Source of the DNA: Flavobacterium rakeshii
GTDB taxonomy: Bacteria > Bacteroidota > Bacteroidia > Flavobacteriales > Flavobacteriaceae
Direction of reading: 5' to 3'
NCBI RefSeq assembly: GCF_009741375.1
Contig: NZ_WOWP01000062.1
Span: 62,001 to 126,000 of the forward strand
Length of the DNA stretch: 64,000 bases
In this document: one piece after another, positions 17,376-27,073 of the stretch
How the letters are laid out: each line of letters begins with the position of its first letter
How positions within the stretch are numbered: position 1 is the first letter of the stretch
The notes under the pieces: generated by a model
The model's input: only the letters and a program-made list of their open reading frames with translations
Databases searched by the model: none
Told to the model about the DNA's origin: nothing
Made by a program: the position numbers and the translations under genes

Positions 17376-17927
17376 ATGACTGCAATACCTACAAAACTTG
17401 AAGGATGTTTTATAATAGAACCTAATGTTTTTTATGACGAAAGGGGCTATTTTATGGAAAGTTATAATGAAGCGCGTTTTGAGGAGCAAACCGGGCAAAA
17501 GGTACACTTTGTACAAGACAATCAGTCGCACTCAACAAAGGGAGTACTAAGAGGACTGCATTACCAAACAGGCGAACATGCACAGGCTAAACTGGTAAGG
17601 GTACTGGAAGGAGAGGTGCTGGATGTAGCTGTAGATGTTAGGCCGGGTTCGGTTACCTATGGTGAGCATGTAGCGGTATTATTAACCGCCGAAAATAAAA
17701 AACAGCTTTTTGTTCCCAGAGGTTTTGCCCATGGTTTTATAGTTTTGAGCGAAACGGCTTCGTTTTTCTACAAATGCGATAATTTTTATAATAAGGAATC
17801 AGAAGGGGGAATACTGTTTAATGATCCCGAACTGAATATAGACTGGCAACTGCCTACAGAAAACCTGATTATATCAGACAAGGACAAGGTACTTCCTAAC
17901 CTTAAAAATGCAAGACCAATATGGTAG
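17376..17927 (+). CDS. rfbC: dTDP-4-dehydrorhamnose 3,5-epimerase
   Basis: Third pathway step, double epimerisation at C3 and C5. The 183-residue cupin has D21-ERG, the catalytic His62 in LRGLHYQ and the catalytic Tyr132 in SFFYKCDNFY, plus FVPRGFAHGFIVLSE. Its last seven bases overlap the start of rfbD, indicating translational coupling. Confidence 0.97.
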   Translation: MTAIPTKLEGCFIIEPNVFYDERGYFMESYNEARFEEQTGQKVHFVQDNQSHSTKGVLRGLHYQTGEHAQAKLVRVLEGEVLDVAVDVRPGSVTYGEHVAVLLTAENKKQLFVPRGFAHGFIVLSETASFFYKCDNFYNKESEGGILFNDPELNIDWQLPTENLIISDKDKVLPNLKNARPIW

Positions 17928-18760
17928 TATTAGTAACAGGAGCATCGGGTCAGTTAGGACAAAGTATTAAGCATATAGCGGCTAGTCATAGTTCGCTTTC
18001 TTTTTATTATGCCGATAGTAAAGAAGGCGATATTACAAATAAAGCAATGCTTGAAAAGCTGTTTAAAGAAGTAAAACCTGATTATTGTATTAATGCAGCA
18101 GCTTACACTGCTGTAGATAAAGCTGAAACCGATAAGGAACAGGCTTATGCCGTTAATGTTACCGGAGCTAAAAACCTTGCTGAGATTTGTAATAATCAAG
18201 GAGTTAGATTGATACATATATCGACCGATTTTGTTTTTGACGGAATAAAGTCAATACCCTATACCGAAGAGGATAGTACAAACCCGCTGGGGGTATACGG
18301 TCTTACAAAAAGACAGGGTGAACAGGAAATAGAACGAGCACTCAAAGAGCATTACATTGTAAGAACTTCATGGTTGTACTCCCAGTTTGCCAATAACTTT
18401 ATGAAAACCATGTTAAGGCTGGCTGCCGAAAGAGACTCGCTTGGAGTTATTGATGACCAAAAGGGAACTCCTACTAATGCTGTTGATTTAGCTCATGCTG
18501 TACTGAAAATTATAGAAAGTAATAAAGCGGCATATGGCATTTACCACTACAGTAATGAAGGCGAAACAAGCTGGTATGGCTTTGCCAAACAGATTTTTGA
18601 AATTAACAAAGTGAGTATAGACATAAAACCTATACCAACATCGGCATATCCTACTCCGGCAAAACGACCGCAATATAGTGTTTTGGATAAAAATAAAATA
18701 AAAGATACATTTGATATACAGATAAATAACTGGCAGGATTCCTTACAACCTTATAACTAA
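17921..18760 (+). CDS. rfbD: dTDP-4-dehydrorhamnose reductase
   Basis: Last step, NADPH-dependent reduction to dTDP-L-rhamnose. The 279-residue SDR protein has the cofactor motif TGASGQLG (6-13), HISTDFVFDG (99-108) and catalytic Y126-GLT-K130. The order rfbB-A-C-D is complete, so the glycan made here is expected to contain L-rhamnose or use its intermediate. The following glycosyltransferase starts three bases later. Confidence 0.97.
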   Translation: MVVLVTGASGQLGQSIKHIAASHSSLSFYYADSKEGDITNKAMLEKLFKEVKPDYCINAAAYTAVDKAETDKEQAYAVNVTGAKNLAEICNNQGVRLIHISTDFVFDGIKSIPYTEEDSTNPLGVYGLTKRQGEQEIERALKEHYIVRTSWLYSQFANNFMKTMLRLAAERDSLGVIDDQKGTPTNAVDLAHAVLKIIESNKAAYGIYHYSNEGETSWYGFAKQIFEINKVSIDIKPIPTSAYPTPAKRPQYSVLDKNKIKDTFDIQINNWQDSLQPYN

Positions 18761-18763
18761 CCT

Positions 18764-19690
18764 ATGCAAAAAGTTTACTGTGTTACACCTCTTTATAATG
18801 ATTGGACCAGCTGTGCAGTTTTAGTAGATAAGATTATGCAGTTGGAAAAAAAGCATAATGAATTTATGTTTTACATGGTTATTGTTAATGATGGGTCTGT
18901 AATATTGCTGGAAGAAGATATTTTTTGGTCAGAAAACATAAAAATACTAAATCTTAAGGTTAATGTTGGTCATCAAAGGGCAATAGCTGTAGGGTTACAA
19001 TACGTGCATAATGAAGTTAATGATTGTGATGTTGTAGTGGTTTTAGACAGCGATGGTGAAGACAGGCCTGAAGATATACCCTTACTGCTTGAAAAGAGTC
19101 TTAAAACCCAAACTATTGTTTTTGCCGAAAGAAACAAAAGGGAAGAATCCCTGATGTTTAAAACCGGATATTGGTTTTATAAGCTTATTTTTAATACACT
19201 TACAGGTAAAAAAATAAGCTTTGGTAATTTTAGTGCTATGCCTGTTAATCAGCTAAAAAAAGTTGTGGCATTAAGCAATATATGGAATCACTATTCGGGA
19301 GCTGTTATGCATTCCCGTTTGCCTTACAATAAGGTTTTATTGAACAGGGGTAAAAGATACTCAGGACAGTCTAAAATGAACTTTACCAGTTTGGTATTAC
19401 ATGGACTTAGCTCAATTTCGGTTTATTTTGATTCAATTTCGGTAAGAATATTAAAGTTCTGCTTTTATGGTATTGCCCTGTGTTTTACAGGGGTCTTTTA
19501 TATATTGTTTCAAAAGTTTTTTACCGAAAAAGCTATACCCGGCTGGGCATCAAGCCTTATAATGATAATAATGGGTATTATACTTCAGTTGTTCTCGGTT
19601 ACACTTATAGTATTGCTTTTACAGCTTAGTTCGAGAAAAAATACTGATGCGCCTAACACTAAAAAATATCTTGATTTTTTAGAAGATTAA
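18764..19690 (+). CDS. Family 2 glycosyltransferase with C-terminal membrane helices
   Basis: A 308-residue GT-A glycosyltransferase of the dolichol-phosphate-mannose synthase/GtrB kind. Visible are YCVTPLYND at the N-terminus, VNDGS (41-45), the metal-binding DSD at 95-97 within VLDSDGEDRPED, and two C-terminal hydrophobic helices (about 230-255 and 265-290). Such enzymes commonly charge a polyprenyl phosphate with a sugar used later by a GT-C enzyme; the next gene is a GT-C protein, so the two may act together. That partnership and the sugar are inferred. Confidence 0.87.
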   Translation: MQKVYCVTPLYNDWTSCAVLVDKIMQLEKKHNEFMFYMVIVNDGSVILLEEDIFWSENIKILNLKVNVGHQRAIAVGLQYVHNEVNDCDVVVVLDSDGEDRPEDIPLLLEKSLKTQTIVFAERNKREESLMFKTGYWFYKLIFNTLTGKKISFGNFSAMPVNQLKKVVALSNIWNHYSGAVMHSRLPYNKVLLNRGKRYSGQSKMNFTSLVLHGLSSISVYFDSISVRILKFCFYGIALCFTGVFYILFQKFFTEKAIPGWASSLIMIIMGIILQLFSVTLIVLLLQLSSRKNTDAPNTKKYLDFLED

Positions 19691-19724
19691 TTGTTTTTCT
19701 AAAAAAACAAACCACTCATTAAAG

Positions 19725-21560
19725 ATGAAAAAAATTACAGCATATATTCAACAAAACTACTGGCTATTAATAATACTGTTATTAGCATCAATTTTACGTT
19801 TGTTTCATGTAGACTATCAAAGTATTTGGATTGATGAGATCCATACCATGATTGAATCAGACCCTTCCATGACTTTTCGGGAAATGAATCATATCATTCT
19901 TTTAAGAGAAGGTATAGGCCACATGTATTTTTTAATAGTTAAGGGGCTTAATGCAATATTTGGATACTCAACTTTAACGGCAAGGTTATTTTCGGCATTT
20001 ACAGGAATAGCGAGTATATATGCAATTTATTTGCTGGGGAAAGAACTATTCAATAAAAGAACAGGGCTTATAGCAGCATTACTTTTAACGGTAAATTTGT
20101 ACCATATAACATATTCACAGGAGGCAAGATCGTACATTCTTTTAGTTTTGTTTTGTACATTGGCTTTTTATAAGCTGGCCGTTTTCCTTAAAAGGCCATC
20201 GGTTAAAAATGCTATATGGTATGGGGTGTTTGCTGCCCTTATGTTTCATGCCCATATAGTGTCTGCCCTTACCCTGTTTGGACAGGTGTTGCTTATACTT
20301 TTTATACTATATACTCAGCCAAAAGAAGAAAGAAAAGCTTTTTTCAAAAAGTGTGTTGTAGCAGGTACGACTCTATTTTTACTTTTGCTTCCCGGATACA
20401 GTTTAATATTAAAAGTATCAAAGTATAAGTCGGGATGGCTTACTTTACCGGGGCCCGATGGTTTTTCGAAAATAGTAAAAGCAATAACCGGAGATACAGA
20501 GCTATTATGGTTTCTGTTTCTGCTTTTGACCATATTTTACTTTGTAAATCTTTTTAAACAAAAGGATAACAGTCTATTGGCACATAGCCTGCTTTCTAAT
20601 AATATTATATTCTCGGCACTCATCTTTTTTTGTTGGATATTTTTTGCCATACCGTTGTCCATAATCAAGTCTTATATGGACGAACCCATGATCCTGTCAA
20701 GGTATTTTATACATATGCTTCCGGCATTGGCATTACTATTTGCTATTGCCATAGAACAAATGCGTAACAGGATTTCACAGGTACTTATTGTAGCAATGAT
20801 AGTTATACTTTCTTTAACCGATATTTTTATAGTAAAAGACTATTATTATAAACTTTCCAAATCACAATACAGGGAACTGACAACCGAAATAATGAATAAC
20901 AATCCGCAGGGAGATAAAGTAGTTTCCTCATGGGGGTGGCTCATGAGTTATTTCTTTAAACCTACAGGGGAACCGGTTTTAGAAATGAAATTGCGTGATT
21001 ATGTAAATGCAATGAAAGAAGGTACCGAACAAGAAGTATCATTTTGGTACCTTGACGGTAATTCAAGACCTTATGACCTTACACAGGAAGAAGAGGCATT
21101 TTTAAATGAAAACTTTACCGTTAGTGAAAATATTGAATTGTATGATGCCTGGGCAAGGCACTATATAGTAAAAAGCGCTCCTAAAATTTCTGTAATAATG
21201 CCGGGAAAGGAAAAGGATAATTTCAAACATAAAAACTTTTATATGTTTGAAAACGGAGAACTAACATCAGAAAGTTTTAAACTGGAAAAAGGACAATATA
21301 ACCTTATTATAAAAGCAAACAGTCTCCCTAAAGATCCGATAAAGGGTGAACATGCACACTTGCAGGTAAAAATAGGAAATGAAAAAATAGGAGATTACTA
21401 TTTAAATGGGGATGAAAGTAATAATGAAATGAAACTGGCTTTTGAGATAAATAACAATGCTGAAACAGAAGCCCGGTTTATTTTTGATAATGATACTTTT
21501 GCAGAAGGCAAAGACAGGAATCTTGTAATATATTCTGTTCAGATAGAAAAAAAGGAATAA
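19725..21560 (+). CDS. GT-C family glycosyltransferase (ArnT/PMT-like) with C-terminal soluble domain
   Basis: A 611-residue polytopic protein with about eleven membrane segments. The first periplasmic loop carries D37-E38 in SIWIDEIHTM, the position of the catalytic acidic residue in GT39/ArnT-type transferases that use polyprenyl-phosphate sugars. After about residue 430 it turns soluble, and residues 500-611 look like a beta-rich domain (GQYNLIIKANSLPKD, HLQVKIGNEKIGDYYLNG) that could bind carbohydrate. It probably decorates the glycan or a lipid carrier in the periplasm. Two bases separate it from the flippase gene. Sugar and acceptor cannot be read from sequence. Confidence 0.82.
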   Translation: MKKITAYIQQNYWLLIILLLASILRLFHVDYQSIWIDEIHTMIESDPSMTFREMNHIILLREGIGHMYFLIVKGLNAIFGYSTLTARLFSAFTGIASIYAIYLLGKELFNKRTGLIAALLLTVNLYHITYSQEARSYILLVLFCTLAFYKLAVFLKRPSVKNAIWYGVFAALMFHAHIVSALTLFGQVLLILFILYTQPKEERKAFFKKCVVAGTTLFLLLLPGYSLILKVSKYKSGWLTLPGPDGFSKIVKAITGDTELLWFLFLLLTIFYFVNLFKQKDNSLLAHSLLSNNIIFSALIFFCWIFFAIPLSIIKSYMDEPMILSRYFIHMLPALALLFAIAIEQMRNRISQVLIVAMIVILSLTDIFIVKDYYYKLSKSQYRELTTEIMNNNPQGDKVVSSWGWLMSYFFKPTGEPVLEMKLRDYVNAMKEGTEQEVSFWYLDGNSRPYDLTQEEEAFLNENFTVSENIELYDAWARHYIVKSAPKISVIMPGKEKDNFKHKNFYMFENGELTSESFKLEKGQYNLIIKANSLPKDPIKGEHAHLQVKIGNEKIGDYYLNGDESNNEMKLAFEINNNAETEARFIFDNDTFAEGKDRNLVIYSVQIEKKE

Positions 21561-21561
21561 A

Positions 21562-22815
21562 ATGGGAGTACTTAAAGTACTTAAGGAAAAATCAATAACC
21601 AACTTCATGGTTTATGGTATTGGGCAGGGTTTTAACCTTGTTACTCCTTTATTGGTAGCTCCTTACCTTATATCTGTTTGCGGAGAGGATGGTTTTGGTA
21701 AAATCAGTACCGGACTGGCCATTTCATTTCTGTTAATTGTTATTATTGACTACGGTAGCGACATAACAGGAGTAAAGGAGGTTGCCGTAAATAGGGAAAA
21801 CAAACAAAAACTTGAAAAAACAGTAGGTACGGCTTATATAGCTAAGGCATTATTGGTTACCGTAGTTTTAGCTTTTATGAGCATCCTTTATCTTACAATA
21901 CCATATTTTAGTAAGGAGAAAGAATTATACCTTTTGGCTCTTCCTATCTTAGTAGGTCAGTTTATAAACCCTACATGGGTTTTTCAGGGAGTCGAAAATT
22001 TTAAATGGATTACCATACTTAATATTCTTTCAAAAGTAATTTACGTTGCAGGCGTGTTTTGTTTTATTAAAACCTCTAACGATTATATTTATGCTAACCT
22101 GTGGTGGGGCTTAGGGATGATAATAGCTAATACCATAGCATTTTTATATCTTAAAAACCATTATGAAATAAGTTTTAAAGCCACTTCTTTTAATGAAGTT
22201 AAGGAGTATTTAAAAGATAATTTTTCCATTTTCAGTTCTCAGGCTGTGTTGTCACTGCAAATGTACAGCCCTGTAATATTGGTAAAACTCTTTATGGGAG
22301 ATGCAGCTGCAGGTATGTATGCCATTGTAGAAAGAATAGTGGTAATGTTCAGGACCTATATACTACTGTTTTTTAACTATGTTTTCCCAAGAGTGTGTTA
22401 TTTGCTGGATACCAATGCTAAGAAGGCAATACGTTTTTGGAAGCTGTTTAACGGAGCCAACTTTATATTTATAGCAATAGCAATGTTATTGCTGTTTGTT
22501 TTGTCGATACCGGTGGTTACTTATTTTAAAGCCGAATCAGTAAATGAAATTTCAGATTTGCTTCGACTTGGAACTGCAATCCCATTAACATTTGCATTAT
22601 CTGCACCATTAAAACAGCTCATTTTAGGATGGAATTATAACAGGCAATATACCCGTATAACCATGATTATGGTTGTAGTAAATCTTACAGGTATAATAGC
22701 AGTAATGCCTTTTTATAAATTACAGGGAGTTTTAGTAACGTTTATAGTTACCGAGTTTGTAACGGGTCTATTATTTTTAAGCGTTATTAAAAACAGGCTC
22801 AAACATGTGTATTAG
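21562..22815 (+). CDS. Oligosaccharide flippase, Wzx type
   Basis: A 417-residue membrane protein with about twelve hydrophobic segments and the polysaccharide transporter (MOP superfamily) pattern: NFMVYGIGQGFNLVTPLLVA at the start, then PYLISVCGEDGFGKISTGLA and WVFQGVENFKWITILNILSK. It would flip undecaprenyl-linked repeat units to the periplasm. It sits in the middle of the polysaccharide locus between the GT-C enzyme and the acyltransferase. A separate, longer flippase-like gene is at 50888-52345. Confidence 0.9.
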   Translation: MGVLKVLKEKSITNFMVYGIGQGFNLVTPLLVAPYLISVCGEDGFGKISTGLAISFLLIVIIDYGSDITGVKEVAVNRENKQKLEKTVGTAYIAKALLVTVVLAFMSILYLTIPYFSKEKELYLLALPILVGQFINPTWVFQGVENFKWITILNILSKVIYVAGVFCFIKTSNDYIYANLWWGLGMIIANTIAFLYLKNHYEISFKATSFNEVKEYLKDNFSIFSSQAVLSLQMYSPVILVKLFMGDAAAGMYAIVERIVVMFRTYILLFFNYVFPRVCYLLDTNAKKAIRFWKLFNGANFIFIAIAMLLLFVLSIPVVTYFKAESVNEISDLLRLGTAIPLTFALSAPLKQLILGWNYNRQYTRITMIMVVVNLTGIIAVMPFYKLQGVLVTFIVTEFVTGLLFLSVIKNRLKHVY

Positions 22816-22826
22816 AAAAACTATTG

Positions 22827-22834
22827 TACTTTTG
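22827..22834 (+). promoter_or_regulatory. -7 promoter element inside the polysaccharide locus
   Basis: TACTTTTG matches TAnnTTTG in the 39-base gap before the acyltransferase ATG. A -33 element is not evident, so it may be a weak internal promoter. Confidence 0.4.
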
Positions 22835-22854
22835 AGACCATATCAGCATTAGAA

Positions 22855-23532
22855 ATGACGAAAAAACTATTTCAGAAACTTTTGCATAAATCGGGTAAAA
22901 ACTACACCGTAGATCCTGCTATACCTAATGGTTTTTTCCGAAAGATATTATCCCAAAGAATTATAATGCTCTTAAGAGGTTATTTAAAGCTGGGTAAAAA
23001 AGTGTATATAGGCTCAGGTTGTAGTATTACTAATAAAAGCAATATAGACTTTGGGCATAATGTAACCATTGCCCATAATACAAAAATAGACGGATATGCC
23101 AGTAATAGGCTTTCTATAGGAAACGGAAGCAGTATTGGATCCTATTCGCTTGTTAGCTGTACCAGTCACCCGTCAAAATATGGGAAAGGATTAACGATAG
23201 GAAGTAATTCGGCGATGGGTCGTTTTACCGAGTTTGGAGCTGCCGGAGGAATCGAAATAGGCAATGACGTTATAATGGGATCTTATGTAAGTTTTCATTC
23301 TGAAAATCACAATTTTACCGATACAACAAAACTGATAAGGGAACAGGGCGTTACCTCAAAAGGTATTAAAATAGGCAGTAATGTATGGGTAGGTGCAAAG
23401 GTTACCTTTTTAGACGGATGCATAGTTGGTAACCATTGTGTGGTAGCAGCCGGAGCAGTTGTAAACGGTGTTTTTCCTGATAATTGTGTAATTGGCGGAA
23501 TACCGGCAAAAATTATAAAGACTATAGAATAA
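22855..23532 (+). CDS. Left-handed beta-helix acyltransferase
   Basis: A 225-residue hexapeptide-repeat transferase (CatB/LbH group, O-acetyltransferase-like). Repeats begin near residue 55 (VYIGSGCSITNKSNIDFGHN) and continue through IEIGNDVIMGSYVSFHSENH, where the His residues fit the catalytic position, to IKIGSNVWVGAKVTFLDGCI and VIGGIPAKIIK. It probably O-acetylates a sugar of the glycan using acetyl-CoA. Only three bases separate it from the next gene. Confidence 0.9.
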   Translation: MTKKLFQKLLHKSGKNYTVDPAIPNGFFRKILSQRIIMLLRGYLKLGKKVYIGSGCSITNKSNIDFGHNVTIAHNTKIDGYASNRLSIGNGSSIGSYSLVSCTSHPSKYGKGLTIGSNSAMGRFTEFGAAGGIEIGNDVIMGSYVSFHSENHNFTDTTKLIREQGVTSKGIKIGSNVWVGAKVTFLDGCIVGNHCVVAAGAVVNGVFPDNCVIGGIPAKIIKTIE

Positions 23533-23535
23533 GAT

Positions 23536-24777
23536 ATGGGGCTTAAGATAAAGAAACAGCGTATTTATGAGCTATTATTTATGGCCTGTATCGTGGTGCC
23601 TTATTTTAATACATATGAGGCTACTTTTTTTATATGGAGCCTAACTGCTTTAATAACTCTAAGAAAAAAATACAGTCTTACTATGATAAAACAGCTAGCC
23701 TGTTTTATAGGGATACTCCTTATTGCCCTAACTGTAAGTATTTTTGATTTTCCCGAACCCTATCCTTTTGTAAGGGATTTTGCCTATATGCTTAAACCCA
23801 TATTAGGGCTTTTAATAGGTTACCAGGTATGTAAGGACTATTTTGACAACCCTTTTATTATAATTGTAAAAACAGGAGTGGTTATTGCTGTTTTCCATAT
23901 GTTTAACCTGGCTTATGCCTTTACATTTTTACATATAAGGGATATGCCTACACTTCGTATGCATACCGGTTATTTTAGTGATTTTGAAGTATACACTATA
24001 ATTATACTAATTTTTAGAAAACAACTTGGTTTAGAAATATCAAATAAAAGGGTTAAGCTTTTTCTTCCGTTATTGATATTTTCCACAATTCTTTATTTGG
24101 CTAGAAGTAACTTTATTCAGTTTGCAATTTTGTATGTAGCAATGAAAGGATATTTTGTAGCTAACAAACGCTCACTTACTATACTTGCATTTTCTGTACT
24201 TATATTAGGAGGAGGGTATACAGCCATATATTATTCAAACCCCAGCAGGACAAGAGGTATAGAGGCTTTTTTCTATAAAATTAAAAATTCACCTAAGGAA
24301 GCTTTTAAAACCCATGTAAACAAATATAACTGGAAAGACCTTAATGATAACTACCGCTCTTATGAAACAATAATGACATATAAGCAGGTAACAGATAAAG
24401 GTCCTGCTGCAGTTGCTTTTGGTAAAGGATTAGGGTCTACCACAGATTTAAAGAAAAAAATGTGGTTGCAAAGTAGCTATATGCGTTTTATTCCGTTTTT
24501 ACATAACGGGTTTACAACCGTTTTTTTAAAATCAGGATTGGCGGGATTAATATTATTACTAATATCAATACTCCTTCTCTTTAAAAACAAACCTTTTGAC
24601 AACCTTATAATAACCAATATTAATTTTTTAATAGTAGGTACAGGAGTATATCTGTTAGTGTCTTATTGGGTGTTTATGGGCTTTTACTTTACGGTAGATA
24701 CTAAGGCAGTAATCTTCGGTTTTTTGGTAAGACACCGGGAAAACATAGCCAGGGCTGTAACAAACCGCACACAATGA
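23536..24777 (+). CDS. Polytopic membrane protein, Wzy-like
   Basis: A 413-residue protein with about ten hydrophobic segments and a large periplasmic loop near residues 230-315 (SRTRGIEAFFYKIKNSPKEA to GKGLGSTTDLKKKMW). This topology and the surroundings point to an O-antigen polymerase, but such proteins share little sequence and no diagnostic motif is visible. The ATG of the following glycosyltransferase overlaps its stop by four bases (ATGA). A second candidate polymerase or ligase is at 27027-28343. Confidence 0.62.
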   Translation: MGLKIKKQRIYELLFMACIVVPYFNTYEATFFIWSLTALITLRKKYSLTMIKQLACFIGILLIALTVSIFDFPEPYPFVRDFAYMLKPILGLLIGYQVCKDYFDNPFIIIVKTGVVIAVFHMFNLAYAFTFLHIRDMPTLRMHTGYFSDFEVYTIIILIFRKQLGLEISNKRVKLFLPLLIFSTILYLARSNFIQFAILYVAMKGYFVANKRSLTILAFSVLILGGGYTAIYYSNPSRTRGIEAFFYKIKNSPKEAFKTHVNKYNWKDLNDNYRSYETIMTYKQVTDKGPAAVAFGKGLGSTTDLKKKMWLQSSYMRFIPFLHNGFTTVFLKSGLAGLILLLISILLLFKNKPFDNLIITNINFLIVGTGVYLLVSYWVFMGFYFTVDTKAVIFGFLVRHRENIARAVTNRTQ

Positions 24778-25910
24778 AAAATATCCTTGTAATACATCAG
24801 GCAGCAGAAATGTATGGGTCAGACAGAATGCTGTACCTTACTGTTACCGGACTAGATAAATCTAAATTTTTCCCTGTAGTGATATTGCCTCAGGAAGGTC
24901 CGCTTAAAACCGAGCTCGAAAAACAAGAAATAAAAGTAGTTGTGGCTCCGGTGCTTAAGGTGTACAGAAGCATGTTTACCCCAAAAAACCTTAATAGGTT
25001 TTTTAAGGATATAAAAAAAGGAGTATCTATTTTAGATAAGCTCAATAAGCAATATAAATTTGATATTGTTTATTCTAATACTCTGGCAGTGCTATTAGGA
25101 ATGGTATATGCGCGAAAAAGAAAAATAAAACATGTTTGGCATGTACATGAAATAATTGTGCACCCTAAGATATTTGCTGAAGCTTACCCAAAATTGCTTG
25201 CTAAAAGAGCAGATGTTGTAATATGTAATTCCCGTGCTACAGAAAGTAACCTTATAAAGAGGCAGCCATCTTTAGGTAAAAAAACGGTTGTAGTACATAA
25301 TGGTCCTGCTGTATCAAAATCACAAACGGAAGCTGCAACAAAAGCAGATTTTGGATTTTCGGAGGAAGATATTATTATTACACTTGTAGGCAGAATAAGC
25401 AGGCTTAAAGGTCACAAATGGCTTTTAAACACATTTAGCAATTACCTACAACAAACGAGAGCAAAACTACTTTTGGTTGGTTCTCCCGTACCGGGGCAGG
25501 AGTTTTATGAAGACGAGGTTTATGAAATAGTGCAAGCCGAAGGTTTAGAAAATAAAGTGACAGTCTTACCGTTTACTAAAAGTCTTAAACAGGTTTGGAA
25601 TGTAACCGATATTGCTGTTATGCCATCTACAGAGGCAGAATCTTTTGGGCTGGTAGCTCTGGAGGCGATGCTCGTAAAAAAGCCTGTTGTAGCATCTAAT
25701 CATGGCGGAGTAACAGAGATAGTGGTAAATAATGAAACAGGTTTCCTTGTAGAACCATCAAACGAAAGTGATTTTGCCCAGGCTTTGCTTAAACTTATCA
25801 ATAATGAAGATCTTAGAAACCAATTTGGAGAAAACGGATACGAAAGAGCTCTGTCTGAATTTTCTCCCGAAAAATATATTGCAAATATATCCCGTATACT
25901 ACAGGGCTAG
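24774..25910 (+). CDS. Family 4 glycosyltransferase
   Basis: A 378-residue GT-B enzyme. The N-terminal domain starts MKNILVIHQAAEMYGSDRML; the C-terminal domain carries ITLVGRISRLKGHKWLLN and the nucleotide-sugar motif AESFGLVALEAMLVKKPVVA with the usual EX7E-type spacing. It would transfer a sugar to the lipid-linked repeat in the cytoplasm. It is translationally coupled to the preceding Wzy-like gene, and is the last gene before a small gap containing a new promoter. Confidence 0.93.
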   Translation: MKNILVIHQAAEMYGSDRMLYLTVTGLDKSKFFPVVILPQEGPLKTELEKQEIKVVVAPVLKVYRSMFTPKNLNRFFKDIKKGVSILDKLNKQYKFDIVYSNTLAVLLGMVYARKRKIKHVWHVHEIIVHPKIFAEAYPKLLAKRADVVICNSRATESNLIKRQPSLGKKTVVVHNGPAVSKSQTEAATKADFGFSEEDIIITLVGRISRLKGHKWLLNTFSNYLQQTRAKLLLVGSPVPGQEFYEDEVYEIVQAEGLENKVTVLPFTKSLKQVWNVTDIAVMPSTEAESFGLVALEAMLVKKPVVASNHGGVTEIVVNNETGFLVEPSNESDFAQALLKLINNEDLRNQFGENGYERALSEFSPEKYIANISRILQG

Positions 25911-25952
25911 TTGTGTTATTATTGCTTTTTAAGATAAGTTTTTAAAAACACC

Positions 25953-25960
25953 TATATTTG
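25953..25960 (+). promoter_or_regulatory. -7 promoter element of the second polysaccharide block
   Basis: TATATTTG, exact TAnnTTTG, 18 bases before the DUF1972 gene in a 68-base gap. It divides the locus into two transcription units. Confidence 0.58.
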
Positions 25961-25978
25961 CACACCTAAAAACACACA

Positions 25979-27073
25979 ATGAAAATAGCCATATTAGGTA
26001 CAAGAGGGGTTCCCAATTATTACGGTGGTTTTGAACAATTTGCAGAATACTTTTCGGCCTATCTGGCAGATAAGGGTCACGAAGTATATGTGTATAATTC
26101 ACATAATCATCCGTATCAGGAAAAAATGTTTAAGGGAGCACACATTATCCATAAACATGATCCAGAGTACAAAATGGGTACCTTTGGTCAGTTTATATAT
26201 GACTATAACTGTATAATGGATTCCCGAAAAAGGAATTTTGATATTATACTTCAACTGGGGTATACCAGTAGTTCCATATGGTTTTTCCTGTTGCCTAAAA
26301 AATCCATAATAATAAGTAATATGGATGGCCTGGAGTGGAAGCGTTCTAAATATTCGGCACCTGTAAGGCAGTTCCTTAAGTTTGCCGAAAGACTGGCAGC
26401 CATAAGTAGTGATTATTTAGTAGCTGACTCCCTGGGTATACAGAAATCACTAAAAAACCGATACAACAAAGAGTCAGAATATATTGCCTATGGCGCATAT
26501 CCTTTTGAGAACCCTGATGAAGGGGTTATTAAAGAGTATGATGTAGAGAAAGGCAATTACAATATGGTGATGGCTCGTTTTGAACCCGAAAACAATATTG
26601 ACATGGTACTTGAAGGGGTAGTGCAAAGCGGAAATAAAACCCCTATACTGGTTATTGGTAAGCATGAAACAAAATATGGAGCCTATTTAAAAAACAAGTT
26701 TGGAGCTCACAGCCATATTCGTTTTATGGGAGGTATATACAATATAAACCACCTGGATAACTTAAGGTATTATTCCAATTTGTACTTTCACGGGCACTCT
26801 GTTGGCGGTACTAATCCGTCACTTTTAGAAGCCATGGCATCTAAGGCCTTTATAATAGCAAACAATAACGATTTTAATAAAGGAGTACTTAAAAACAATG
26901 CTTTTTATTTTTCAAATCTGCAAGAAGTCGCAAATATTATCAATACGTTAAAAAAAAGTGATAATTTGCAGGCCATCGAAAATAACTATAAAGCAATAAT
27001 AGACGACTTTAATTGGGAAAAAATTAATGGGGACTATCTTCACTTCTTCGAAAAATGCCTTACCAAAAAGTAA
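25979..27073 (+). CDS. DUF1972 glycosyltransferase (rhamnosyltransferase-like)
   Basis: A 364-residue GT-B enzyme of the GT4 clan whose N-terminus has the DUF1972 signature GTRGVPNYYGGFEQFAEYFS. The C-terminal half includes MARFEPENNIDMVLEG and the donor-site region HSVGGTNPSLLEAMASKAFI. Several characterised relatives transfer rhamnose, which would match the dTDP-rhamnose genes upstream, but specificity is inferred. Its last 47 bases overlap the start proposed for the next gene in another frame. Confidence 0.88.
   Translation: MKIAILGTRGVPNYYGGFEQFAEYFSAYLADKGHEVYVYNSHNHPYQEKMFKGAHIIHKHDPEYKMGTFGQFIYDYNCIMDSRKRNFDIILQLGYTSSSIWFFLLPKKSIIISNMDGLEWKRSKYSAPVRQFLKFAERLAAISSDYLVADSLGIQKSLKNRYNKESEYIAYGAYPFENPDEGVIKEYDVEKGNYNMVMARFEPENNIDMVLEGVVQSGNKTPILVIGKHETKYGAYLKNKFGAHSHIRFMGGIYNINHLDNLRYYSNLYFHGHSVGGTNPSLLEAMASKAFIIANNNDFNKGVLKNNAFYFSNLQEVANIINTLKKSDNLQAIENNYKAIIDDFNWEKINGDYLHFFEKCLTKK

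Noticed and set aside
19691..19724. Terminator hairpin between the GT2 and GT-C genes
   Set aside because: TTGTTTTT and AAAAACAA could pair but the stem is only A-T rich and no T-run follows; the genes are probably co-transcribed.
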